A stretch of 9,196 nt of DNA from Nitriliruptoraceae bacterium (GCA_007120565.1 SKNK01000242.1:1-9196), one strand, 5' to 3'; shown: positions 1 through 6,110, counted from the stretch's first letter. Translations and numbers: made by a program. The notes: generated by a model not told the origin, from the letters alone.

Positions 1-528
1 CGTCAGGACGCGGAACACCTCGTCGAAGGTCGCCTTCTTGTCCGGGCAGAGGTTGAACACGCCGTTGGAGACGACCACGTCCGCCCACCCGTCCCCGACG
101 GGGAGCTGTTCGGCGAAGCCCTCCCGGAACTCGACGTTGTCGGCGCCGATCAACTCCGCGTTGCGGCGCGCCTTGGCCAGCATCTCGTCGGTCATGTCGA
201 TACCGACGACCTGTCCGTTCTCGCCGACCTGGCCGGCGGCGACGAAGGTGTCGAAGCCGGCACCCGAGCCAACGTCGATGACCTTCTCGCCCCCCTCGAG
301 CTGACGCAGGTGGAAGGGGTTGGCGATGCCGGCGAAGGACTCGACGGCGTGGTCGGGGAGCGGATCCACCCACGCGTCGGGATAGCCGAGGTGGCTGGCG
401 AGGAAGCGTCCCGTGTGGAAGTGGTGCTCGGCGTCAGGAGCCAGCGCGACCTCGCGGTACTTGGCCTGGACCTCCTCCCTGAGCGCGTCGGGGTCGACCG
501 GTACGGGCTCGACGTGTTCGGTGGTCAT
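1..528 (-). CDS. Class I SAM-dependent methyltransferase, partial (C-terminus beyond window)
   Basis: This is a SAM-dependent methyltransferase of the Methyltransf_11/31 type, related to the arsenite-methyltransferase-like (ArsM/UbiE) group; the 176 visible residues run off the left edge. The SAM-binding glycine-rich motif VIDVGSGAGFD is at residues 83-93, the acidic residue closing strand 2 is D111 (VVGIDMTDEML), and motif II/post-II is WADVVVSNGVFNLCPDKK at about 148-165. The N-terminal 60 residues (VQAKYREVAL, FHTGR, LGYP) are typical of this subgroup. The ATG at 528 is chosen because AAGGAG lies 5-6 nt upstream. In true ArsM the segment before 'NL' usually reads 'SNCV.NL', carrying a metalloid-binding Cys; here it is SNGVFNL, with a Cys only after NL. 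Arsenite as substrate is therefore unsupported and I leave the substrate open. The methyltransferase fold is secure. Confidence 0.9.
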   Translation of the reverse strand, partial: MTTEHVEPVPVDPDALREEVQAKYREVALAPDAEHHFHTGRFLASHLGYPDAWVDPLPDHAVESFAGIANPFHLRQLEGGEKVIDVGSGAGFDTFVAAGQVGENGQVVGIDMTDEMLAKARRNAELIGADNVEFREGFAEQLPVGDGWADVVVSNGVFNLCPDKKATFDEVFRVLT

Positions 529-577
529 CGCTGCTCCTTGCATTGTCGTGCGGTCAGGCGCCTCCCTCGAAGCCGAG

Positions 578-603
578 GTGAGGTGCGTCAGGGACGCCCT
601 CAC
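578..603. promoter_or_regulatory. Inverted repeat (hairpin/operator candidate) upstream of the methyltransferase
   Basis: GTGAGG, one unpaired T, then GCGTC pairs with GACGC followed by CCTCAC around a 3-nt loop, giving an 11-bp stem with one bulge. It sits about 50 bp before the methyltransferase start and about 110 bp past the stop of the upstream minus-strand gene. It could be an operator in the methyltransferase promoter or a weak terminator; no T-run follows. The rest of the 529-715 gap shows nothing else I can support. Confidence 0.35.
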
Positions 604-715
604 ACTCCTGGCCTGACCCGCTCCCTGGGTCGGACGACCACAAGGATGGGGGATGATGCCGCGGTCGTCCAGTCCCAGATCGTGGACCCAGGACCGACGA
701 TGCGCGGCTCCTGGA

Positions 716-1018
716 TCATGCGTAGGTCGTGCAGACCTGGCGCAGGTTGCGGTGGATCGGCTCGCTACCGGCCAGTTGCCGCGTTCTGGCCGCCCAAGCT
801 TCGGTCTCGGGGCGTTCGTTGTTGCGCTTGGCCTCCTCCTCGGAGGAGAAGTCGACCTCGATCAGGTAGCGGCCGGGTGCTCGCTGGTCGGCGAGGACGC
901 GGCATCCCTGGTAGCCGGGGGCAACGCCCTGCTGTTCGGCGTGCCAGGTAGCCAGGTGCTCGTGCACCGCCTTCTCGTCCTGGACGCCGTCGATCTCGAT
1001 GATCTGTGTGAACGACAT
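716..1018 (-). CDS. Small dimeric alpha/beta-barrel-like protein, hypothetical (100 aa)
   Basis: This is a 100-residue soluble protein with no signal peptide or membrane segment. The pattern is a beta strand at the start (FTQIIEIDGV), a helix (DEKAVHEHLATWHAEQQ), a strand around GYQGCRVLADQRAPGRYLIEVDFSS, and a helix EEEAKRNNERPETEAWAARTRQLA. This resembles the ferredoxin-like fold of antibiotic-biosynthesis-monooxygenase or EthD-type small proteins, which usually act as homodimers. I do not see a diagnostic catalytic motif, so the function is unknown. The ATG at 1018 is chosen because a purine-rich GGGAGGGAG lies just upstream; the frame stays open to 1126, but the extra residues look like leader sequence. 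It is on the same strand as the methyltransferase, but the 187-bp gap with an inverted repeat argues against a tight operon. The 1019-1217 gap upstream holds only a hairpin candidate. Confidence 0.75.
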   Translation of the reverse strand: MSFTQIIEIDGVQDEKAVHEHLATWHAEQQGVAPGYQGCRVLADQRAPGRYLIEVDFSSEEEAKRNNERPETEAWAARTRQLAGSEPIHRNLRQVCTTYA

Positions 1019-1163
1019 GCTCCCTCCCTCTCTCCGTAACGGGTCATCGCCGGGTGGCGACACCACGGACGCCAGCCGGCAGTCTTCCCCGGTCACTAAG
1101 GAGGACGAAGCTGAGGCCCGCGGCATTGCAGCGAGGCCTAGATCGGTGGCTGGCTCACGGCAC

Positions 1164-1187
1164 GGCGTACTTCGGGCGGCGTACGCC
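1164..1187 (-). terminator. Candidate hairpin terminator after dusB-maf
   Basis: Arms GGCGTAC (1164-1170) and GTACGCC (1181-1187) with a 10-nt loop lie about 30 bp after the maf stop codon on the minus strand. The second arm is also half of the perfect palindrome GGCGTACGCC, so alternative folds exist. There is no T-tract. The position at the operon end is the main support. Confidence 0.35.
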
Positions 1188-1217
1188 CCGATAGCCGCCT
1201 GCCCGGCGGTCAGGTGG

Positions 1218-1826
1218 TCAGGCCAGCGGGTCGAGGCCGCAGGCTCGCAGGAGCACGACCGTCTCGGCCAGCGGCAACCCGATCACGTTGGTATCCGAGC
1301 CGTTGACCCGATCGACCAGGACGGCGCCGGCACCCTGCAGGGCGTACGCACCCGCCTTGTCCGCAGGTTCGCCGGTGGCGAGGTACCACGCCACCTCCCG
1401 TTCGGACAGCTCACGGAACGTGACCTCGGTCGTGACCAGATCGGTGAGTTCCCTGTCGCCGCGGCGGACGGCGATGCCCGTCATGACCTGGTGGGTGTGG
1501 CCGGACAGCTTCCGCAGCATCGCTGCTGCGTCATCGGTGTCGCGCGGCTTGCCGAGCGCCGTGCCGTGCAGGGCGACGATGGTGTCGGCGGCGAGGACCA
1601 CCTCGCCCCGGGTGTCGCCGCCTTCCTCGGTCTCGCCGAGACTCGCGCTGACGGTGGCCTTCGCCCGGGCGAGCCGCAGGACCAGCTCAGCCGGATCCTC
1701 TCCAGGGATCGCGGTCTCGTCAACGTCAGCGGGACGGACCTGTGGGTGGATGCCGAGCCGCGCGAGCAGTTCGCGACGGCGTGGGCTCGCCGAGGCCAGC
1801 ACCAGCTTCGTCGAGGCCTCAGCCAC
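1218..1826 (-). CDS. maf: Maf family nucleoside triphosphate pyrophosphatase
   Basis: This is a Maf/HAM1-superfamily house-cleaning enzyme that hydrolyses non-canonical or excess nucleoside triphosphates to monophosphate plus pyrophosphate. At 202 aa it is normal length. Family motifs appear in order: LASASPRRRELL (10-21), DVDE (34-37), RLARAKA (51-57), LAADTIV with the catalytic Asp81, LGKP (91-94), DKAGAYALQG (156-165) and GLPL (183-186). The start is placed at the GTG at 1826, which gives the expected MAEASTKLVLASASPRR N-terminus. This GTG overlaps the dusB stop by 8 nt (GTGGCTGA), and no clear Shine-Dalgarno is present, which suggests translational coupling. Substrate preference (dTTP/UTP-type versus m7GTP-type) is not decided here. 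Confidence 0.95.
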   Translation of the reverse strand: MAEASTKLVLASASPRRRELLARLGIHPQVRPADVDETAIPGEDPAELVLRLARAKATVSASLGETEEGGDTRGEVVLAADTIVALHGTALGKPRDTDDAAAMLRKLSGHTHQVMTGIAVRRGDRELTDLVTTEVTFRELSEREVAWYLATGEPADKAGAYALQGAGAVLVDRVNGSDTNVIGLPLAETVVLLRACGLDPLA

Positions 1827-2988
1827 CGGAGATGACCGTCGCAGCCTCGGCGTCCAGCGGCGCGTCGTGCTGTCGTGAGTCCAGCCACCCGGTGGGTAGC
1901 GCGATCCGCTTCGGGCGCGTTGTGTGCCCGCGGGGCTGGCGACGCACGCCCTCGTCGAAGGGGACGCTGCGGTCGAGGCCGTCCAGCAGGTCGCCGAGCT
2001 CGTCCAGGGAGCCGACCTGGTTGAGTGAACGACGCAGCACCCCACCGACGGGGAACCCCTGCAGGTACCACGAGGTGTGCTTGCGCAGTTCACGGATCCC
2101 GGTGAACGCGCCGTAGGTCGCCACCAACAGCTCGGCGTGTTCGACCAGCAGATCGCACACCTGACCGAGGTTCGGCGGCGGGGCGATGGGCTCCCCGGCG
2201 AAGGCGGCTTGCAGGTCGCGGAACAGCCACGGTCGGCCGAGGCAGCCCCGTCCGACCACCACGCCGGCGCAGCCCGTCTCCTCGACCATGCGCAGTGCGT
2301 CGGACGCCTCCCAGATGTCACCGTTGCCGAGCACCGGAACCTCGACGTGCTCGACCAGTCGTGCGATCGTCGACCAGTCTGCCGGTGGCCCGTAGCGCTG
2401 TTCCGCGGTGCGGGCATGCAGCGCCACCGCCGCGACCCCTAGGTCCTGGGCGATACGTGCTGCCTCGAGGTAGGTGAGGTGGTCGTCGTCGATGCCCAGC
2501 CGCAGCTTCACGGTCACGGGGACATCGCCGGCGTGGCGGACCACCTCGGCGATGATGGCCGCGTACAGGTCGGTGCGCCAGGGGAGAGCAGCGCCGCCGC
2601 CGTGGCGGGTGACCTTGGGCGCGGGGCAGCCGAAGTTGAGGTCGAGGTGGTCGACCCGCTCCTGGCCGACGAGCAGTTCGGTCGCTCCGGCGGCGTCGCG
2701 TGGCTCGATGGCGTACAGCTGGATCGACCGCGGATCCTCGTCTGGAGCGAAGGACGCCTTCAACGTGGAGGTGGCATCACCCTCGATCAGCCCGCGGGCG
2801 CCGACCATCTCCGAGACGTACAGCCCGCCGCCGTAGCGTCGACACAGGGTGCGGAAGGGCGCGTTGGTGACACCGGCCATGGGTGCGAGCACGACGGGGG
2901 GCCACACCTTCAGGTCACCGAGGCGCAACGGGTCGACGGTCGACCGTGAGGCGACCGGCTCCGCAGTGGTGGCGGGGGAGGAGGACAT
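1819..2988 (-). CDS. dusB: tRNA-dihydrouridine synthase (DusB type)
   Basis: This is an FMN-dependent, NADPH-using reductase that converts specific uridines in the tRNA D-loop to dihydrouridine. At 389 aa it is slightly longer than usual, because of about 20 extra N-terminal residues and a C-terminal tail after about residue 345. Visible motifs are the FMN-binding LAPMAGVTNAPFR (34-46), DLNFGCPAPKVTRHGGGAAL (116-135) with the catalytic Cys121, VTVKLRLG (158-165), LHARTAEQRYGPPADW (190-205), VLGNGDI (219-225) and GVVVGRGCLGRPWLF (242-256). The helical C-terminal domain carries REL.KH..WY..GFP (299-313). The ATG at 2988 lacks a Shine-Dalgarno, but a TACCGT box lies 8 nt upstream, compatible with leaderless or very short-leader transcription. 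It is first in an operon with maf. The nearby SOS box (start about 70 bp away) might also affect it. Confidence 0.95.
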   Translation of the reverse strand: MSSSPATTAEPVASRSTVDPLRLGDLKVWPPVVLAPMAGVTNAPFRTLCRRYGGGLYVSEMVGARGLIEGDATSTLKASFAPDEDPRSIQLYAIEPRDAAGATELLVGQERVDHLDLNFGCPAPKVTRHGGGAALPWRTDLYAAIIAEVVRHAGDVPVTVKLRLGIDDDHLTYLEAARIAQDLGVAAVALHARTAEQRYGPPADWSTIARLVEHVEVPVLGNGDIWEASDALRMVEETGCAGVVVGRGCLGRPWLFRDLQAAFAGEPIAPPPNLGQVCDLLVEHAELLVATYGAFTGIRELRKHTSWYLQGFPVGGVLRRSLNQVGSLDELGDLLDGLDRSVPFDEGVRRQPRGHTTRPKRIALPTGWLDSRQHDAPLDAEAATVISGG

Positions 2989-2996
2989 AGCCCGCA

Positions 2997-3002
2997 ACGG
3001 TA
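2997..3002 (-). promoter_or_regulatory. Candidate -10 element for dusB-maf
   Basis: On the minus strand TACCGT (matching TANNNT) ends 8 nt before the dusB ATG, which has no Shine-Dalgarno. That arrangement suits leaderless or near-leaderless transcripts, common in Actinomycetota. No clear -35 is seen. Confidence 0.4.
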
Positions 3003-3057
3003 CCTGGCCGAGGCCTCGGGCCCGGTGGAGGCGACGGTGTGGACACGAGCGAGTGAA

Positions 3058-3071
3058 CGAACATATGTTCG
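3058..3071. promoter_or_regulatory. LexA/SOS box (perfect 14-bp palindrome)
   Basis: CGAACATATGTTCG is a perfect palindrome matching the Gram-positive/actinobacterial LexA site CGAAC-N4-GTTCG. The following base is A, so the right half fits TCGAAC-N4-GTTCGA fully, while the left outer base is A instead of T. It lies between divergent dusB and the radical SAM gene, one base before the radical SAM -10 candidate, where bound LexA would block RNA polymerase. DNA-damage induction of the radical SAM gene is therefore likely; control of dusB is possible. Confidence 0.85.
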
Positions 3072-3072
3072 A

Positions 3073-3078
3073 TATGCT
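3073..3078 (+). promoter_or_regulatory. Candidate -10 element of the radical SAM gene
   Basis: TATGCT matches TANNNT and directly follows the SOS box. A start of transcription around 3085 would leave a leader of about 50 nt containing the GAGGAGG ribosome-binding site before the GTG at 3137. TATGTT at 3064-3069, inside the SOS box, is an alternative -10. No convincing -35 is visible. Confidence 0.5.
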
Positions 3079-3136
3079 GCTCTGGCGCGGCACGATCCCG
3101 GGAGGACGCCCACGCGCGACGTCGAGGAGGCACGTG

Positions 3137-4174
3137 GTGACGCAGACGGTGGCGCAGCGGTTGCGATGGTCGACCGTGGAGGAGGAACGCGAGCTGGCCC
3201 TGCCGGGGACGGGCGGCGAGCGGATCACCCACCCCGAGTTCGCCGGCATCGAGTTCGTCCACGTCCGGGCCAAGAGCCTGCTCAACCACGTGCCCGCCGC
3301 GGCGGGATTGCCGTTCGAGTGGACGATCAACGTCTACCGCGGCTGCACCCATGCGTGTACCTACTGCTTCTCGCGGCCGACCCACGAGTACCTCGAACTC
3401 GATGCCGGTCGCGACTTCGAGTCGGTGATCGTCGTCAAGATCAACGCGGTCGAACGGCTCCGCGCGGAGCTGCGGGCGCCGAAGTGGCGTGGCGATCACG
3501 TCGCGCTCGGCACCAACACCGATCCCTACCAACGCTGCGAGGGCCGCTACCGGCTCACCCGCGGCGTCATCGAGACCCTCGCCGAGGCCGGCAACAGCTT
3601 CTCGGTCCTCACCAAGGGCACGCTGGTCACCCGCGACCTCGACATCTACGCCGAGGCAGCACGTCGTGGGGTCTGCCGAGGCGTCTCGATGTCGATCCCG
3701 ACCCTCGACGAGCAGGTCTGGCGCGACACCGAACCCGGGACCCCGCACCCGCGGGCTCGTCTCGATGCGATCGCCCGGCTCAGCGAGGCGGGGGTCCCCA
3801 CCGGGGTCATGGTCGCGCCGATCATCCCGGGGATGTCCGACGATCGCGAAGGGTTGGAGGCGGTCGTCTCGGGGGCGATCGAGGCCGGTGCCAGCTCGAT
3901 CACCCCGATCGTGTTGCACCTGCGGCCGGGCGTCCGCGAGGTGTTCGAACCATCGCTCGCCGAGGTGCGCCCCGACCTGATCGAGCGCTACCAGCAGCTG
4001 TACCGAGGTAGCTACGCGCCGGAGGCGGAGCGTGAACGGATCAGCCGACTGGTGCGGGAGCTGGTCGCCAAGCACGGGGGTACCCGTCGGTCGCAGGTGA
4101 GCGCGCTCCGCGGAGAGCGCCGGCAACCCCCGGCGACGCCCGAACCAGCTGGTGAGCAGCTCCGGCTCCTCTGA
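3137..4174 (+). CDS. Rv2578c-family radical SAM protein (spore photoproduct lyase-like group)
   Basis: This is a 345-aa radical SAM enzyme. The cluster-binding motif CTHACTYC gives Cys70, Cys74 and Cys77 (CX3CX2C), preceded by WTINVYRG. Downstream it has the family pattern GTNTDPYQRCEGRYRLTRG (about 120-140), the strand FSVLTKGTLVTRD, SMSIPTLDEQVW, and GVMVAPIIPGMSDD. This organisation is that of the Rv2578c-type proteins, distant relatives of the DNA repair enzyme spore photoproduct lyase; their substrate is not established. The start chosen is the second of two tandem GTG codons (3134 and 3137), 6 nt after GAGGAGG. Upstream in-frame ATGs at 3065 and 3076 overlap the SOS box and -10, so they would not be transcribed. 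The SOS box suggests a role in DNA damage. The last 35 residues (SALRGERRQPPATPEPAG) are a low-complexity tail. Confidence 0.92.
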   Translation: MTQTVAQRLRWSTVEEERELALPGTGGERITHPEFAGIEFVHVRAKSLLNHVPAAAGLPFEWTINVYRGCTHACTYCFSRPTHEYLELDAGRDFESVIVVKINAVERLRAELRAPKWRGDHVALGTNTDPYQRCEGRYRLTRGVIETLAEAGNSFSVLTKGTLVTRDLDIYAEAARRGVCRGVSMSIPTLDEQVWRDTEPGTPHPRARLDAIARLSEAGVPTGVMVAPIIPGMSDDREGLEAVVSGAIEAGASSITPIVLHLRPGVREVFEPSLAEVRPDLIERYQQLYRGSYAPEAERERISRLVRELVAKHGGTRRSQVSALRGERRQPPATPEPAGEQLRLL

Positions 4175-4295
4175 ACCGTGAGCCGGTCCCGTCCGTCGGA
4201 TGAGCGGGGCGATCCGAGCTGGTGTGGTCCTGGCGTCGTCGGCGCGGCGCGGTGAGTGGTCACGGCGTGTGGGGGTACGTGTGGCAGACTGCCGT

Positions 4296-5324
4296 ATGGT
4301 CGCTCTCGTCGGTACGGTCCTCGTGGTGCTGATCGGGTCCGGGTTGTGCTCGGGTACCGAGACCGCCCTGTTGTCGGTGCCGGGCGTTCGGGCCCGGCAA
4401 CTCGCGGAGTCTGGCGGCAAGCGGGCGCGGGCGTTGCTCGCCATCAAGCAGCACATCGCCCGGCCGATCTCGGCGATCGTGGTGCTCAACAACGTCTTCA
4501 ACATCGTTGGGAGCATCGCGGTCGGGACCGTGGCCACGGCGGTGTTCGGACCGCGCTGGGTCGGCGTCGTGTCAGGGGTCCTGACCTTCCTGGTGATCCT
4601 GTTCGCCGAGATCCTGCCCAAGACCCTCGGGGAGCGCTACGCCGAGCAGGTCTCGTTGTGGGTCGCGGTGCCGGTCCGGGGCATCACGACGTTGCTGACG
4701 CCCTTGGTCGTGCTCTTCGAGGTGCTGATGCGCCCGCTCACTCGTGGCGAACGGTCACCAACGACCAACGAGGAGGAGATCCGCCTGCTCGCTGACATCG
4801 GACGCAACGAGGGGATCATCGAGGACGACGAGGTGGAGATGATCAAGCGCGTCTTCCAGCTCAACGACCGAACGGCCCGCGACCTGATGACGCCCCGCAC
4901 CATGGTGACGTGGCTCGACGCCAACCGTTCCATCGCGGACGCACGGGACGAGGTCCTCGCGTCGGAACACTCCCGCATCGTCATCGCCGATGGTGACCTG
5001 GACGATGCGATCGGGGTGGCCTTCAAACACGATCTGCTGGCTGCCCTGCTGGAGGACTCGAACGCCACGGTTGGTGACCACGTGAGACCGGTCGACGCCG
5101 TACCTTGGCTCATCCGAGCGGACGACCTGCTGCAGCGCTTCCGTCAGCATCGGGGCCACCTCGTGCTGGTCATCGACGAGTACGGCGGCACGATGGGCGT
5201 GGTCACGCTCGAGGACGTGGTGGAGGTCCTCACCGGTCCCATCGTCGATGAGACCGATCGCCGGCCCGACCTGCGGGGCTACGCGCGTGCTCGTGGCCGC
5301 GCCCGCGCCCATCGTTGGCTGTGA
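4296..5324 (+). CDS. CNNM (DUF21) transmembrane / CBS-pair protein, CorC/HlyC-like
   Basis: This is a membrane protein of the CNNM/CorB family, whose characterised members take part in Mg2+ efflux or homeostasis. Four hydrophobic segments sit at about 2-18, 57-83, 88-107 and 122-145. The CNNM hallmarks are GLCSGTETALLS (16-27), NNVFNIVGS (65-73) and AEILPKTLGERYAE (104-117). An acidic linker helix (EEEIRLLADIGRNEGIIEDDEVEMIKRVFQLNDRTARDLMTPR) leads to a CBS pair (about 195-315) with the signature VIDEYGGTMGVVTLEDVVEVL. The protein stops soon after the CBS pair with an Arg-rich tail, so the C-terminal CorC_HlyC transporter-associated domain found in longer relatives is absent; this short form is also common. 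I use the ATG at 4296. A GTG at 4281, with GGGGG 5 nt upstream, is a good alternative adding five residues. The 121-bp gap from the radical SAM gene shows no terminator, so co-transcription is possible. Its end faces the Rieske-like gene across 19 bp. Confidence 0.9.
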   Translation: MVALVGTVLVVLIGSGLCSGTETALLSVPGVRARQLAESGGKRARALLAIKQHIARPISAIVVLNNVFNIVGSIAVGTVATAVFGPRWVGVVSGVLTFLVILFAEILPKTLGERYAEQVSLWVAVPVRGITTLLTPLVVLFEVLMRPLTRGERSPTTNEEEIRLLADIGRNEGIIEDDEVEMIKRVFQLNDRTARDLMTPRTMVTWLDANRSIADARDEVLASEHSRIVIADGDLDDAIGVAFKHDLLAALLEDSNATVGDHVRPVDAVPWLIRADDLLQRFRQHRGHLVLVIDEYGGTMGVVTLEDVVEVLTGPIVDETDRRPDLRGYARARGRARAHRWL

Positions 5325-5343
5325 CACGGGGTGGCTACGTGCG

Positions 5344-5955
5344 TCATCGATCGCCAACGCAGTGAGGGCCTTGTGGGAGCTGGTCGAGCACCCCCCAGGT
5401 GCGGTCCGGGCCGATGATGTGACGGGTCAGGTCCACGACGTACACACCGTCCTCGCGGATCCAGGAGAAGAACCGGTCAAGGCCCCGGGGGGCGGGGCCG
5501 CCGGTCCACTCACCCCAGGAGTTCCAGCGCGCCCCGTGGCAGGGGTCCTCGAACCACTGAGAGGTTGCACAGAACGGCGCTCTGCAGCCGAGGTGGGTGG
5601 AGATGGGCGAGAGGGCGATCAGCCCCGCGTCGGCGGCGAGGATGGGGTGGCCTTCCCCCTCCGGTCCGTACCGCTCGATCGCACTACCCGCCTCGGAGGT
5701 GTAGGAGGGGTCCCACCGGATGATCGCGATGCGGCCATCCGGGTCGCCGGGGACGCTCACGACGCCACCGTCGGCCAGCCGTCGGGTGAGCTCCTGTGCT
5801 TCGCCGATCTCTACCTCGGCGGTCGGCAGTCCTGCTTCATCAAGCGGCGCGCCGGTTCGGGGGCGCCGGTCACCGCCGCAGCCTCCACCCGAGCCGGGGC
5901 GATCGGAGGATCCTCGACGGCTGTGGACCTCGGGGGTGGCAGGTGCGCTCCGCAT
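5344..5955 (-). CDS. Rieske-like protein lacking both cluster-ligand cysteines (start uncertain)
   Basis: The C-terminal half clearly matches the Rieske [2Fe-2S] fold of the actinobacterial quinol-oxidase type: HLGCRAPFC at about 121-129, TSQWFEDPCHGARWNSWGEW, then the hallmark GPAPRGLDRF (153-162) and a GPHCV ending. In a true Rieske protein box I is C-x-H-x-G-C and box II C-P-C-H-G. Here box I reads S119-T-H121-L-G-C124 and box II D137-P-C139-H140-G. Both histidines and the two disulfide cysteines remain, but both cysteine iron ligands are replaced (Ser, Asp). A normal [2Fe-2S] cluster is therefore unlikely; another metal or a structural role is possible. There is no membrane anchor. Residues 1-36 (from the ATG at 5955) have poor codon use and look like a shadow of the overlapping zinc-ribbon frame. 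The true N-terminus is probably that zinc ribbon (start 6038), joined by a frameshift near 5859-5863. Confidence 0.75.
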   Translation of the reverse strand: MRSAPATPEVHSRRGSSDRPGSGGGCGGDRRPRTGAPLDEAGLPTAEVEIGEAQELTRRLADGGVVSVPGDPDGRIAIIRWDPSYTSEAGSAIERYGPEGEGHPILAADAGLIALSPISTHLGCRAPFCATSQWFEDPCHGARWNSWGEWTGGPAPRGLDRFFSWIREDGVYVVDLTRHIIGPDRTWGVLDQLPQGPHCVGDR

Positions 5956-6038
5956 CGGCCGCAGAAGCGATCGATGGCAGCGATGGGTTGGTCACACTCG
6001 GGGCAACGCTCGCCGTTCCGGCCGGTCCGACCCTCCAT
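5811..6038 (-). CDS. Zinc-ribbon segment, probable N-terminus of the Rieske-like protein
   Basis: The ATG at 6038 follows GAGGGG by 5 nt and opens a 75-codon frame. Residues 10-32 form a zinc ribbon, C12-x2-C15-x10-C26-x2-C29 (CPEC...CGRC), followed by a Pro/Ala-rich linker (LPPPRSTAVEDPPIAPARVEAAAVTGAPEPA). Codon use is good up to about the linker end. The frame then stops at 5811, while the -1 frame becomes the Rieske-like domain. Adding one C to the C5 run (G5 on the + strand, 5859-5863) would give one 231-aa protein reading ...VTGAPRTGAPLDEAGLP.... Either this is a frameshifted gene, a sequencing error, or two overlapping genes; I favour one broken or miscalled gene. The zinc ribbon may bind a partner or nucleic acid, but nothing here shows which. 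Confidence 0.6.
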   Translation of the reverse strand: MEGRTGRNGERCPECDQPIAAIDRFCGRCGAHLPPPRSTAVEDPPIAPARVEAAAVTGAPEPARRLMKQDCRPPR

Positions 6039-6090
6039 GGCGTCCCCTCGGTGCTCACGACGTGTCGGTTGCCTCAACCACCTCGACCTC

Positions 6091-6110
6091 GAACCCGCTC
6101 GAGCGGGTTC
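6091..6110. repeat. 20-bp perfect palindrome in a divergent intergenic region
   Basis: GAACCCGCTCGAGCGGGTTC reads the same on both strands. It lies 53 bp before the zinc-ribbon start and 117 bp before the acyltransferase start. No T-run follows on either strand, and it sits between divergent starts, so an operator for a dimeric regulator fits better than a terminator. Confidence 0.55.

Noticed and set aside
310..951. Plus-strand open frame across the methyltransferase and small barrel-like gene
   Set aside because: It crosses two minus-strand genes with better starts, ribosome-binding sites and recognisable motifs; its C-terminal half is Arg-rich shadow sequence.
1827..2417. N-terminal extension of maf into the dusB region
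   Set aside because: It is a shadow of dusB in another frame; Maf similarity begins at the GTG at 1826 with normal family length.
2849..3136. N-terminal extension of the radical SAM gene (starts at 2849, 3065 or 3076)
   Set aside because: These residues overlap dusB, the SOS box and the -10 element, have no family similarity, and the GTG at 3137 has GAGGAGG at good spacing.
4102..4119. Hairpin GCGCTC/GAGCGC near the end of the radical SAM gene
   Set aside because: It lies inside the coding sequence 55 bp before the stop, is short and GC-only, and has no T-run, so it is probably chance.
2915..4621. Long minus-strand open frame (568 codons) across the radical SAM and CNNM genes
   Set aside because: It is antisense to two well-recognised genes, its translation is Arg/Asp/Pro/Thr-rich with no domain, and long antisense frames are expected at this GC content.
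5811..5870. Programmed -1 frameshifting joining zinc ribbon and Rieske-like frames
   Set aside because: No slippery heptamer of the X-XXY-YYZ type in the right phase is visible; a one-base indel in the G5 run explains the pattern more simply.
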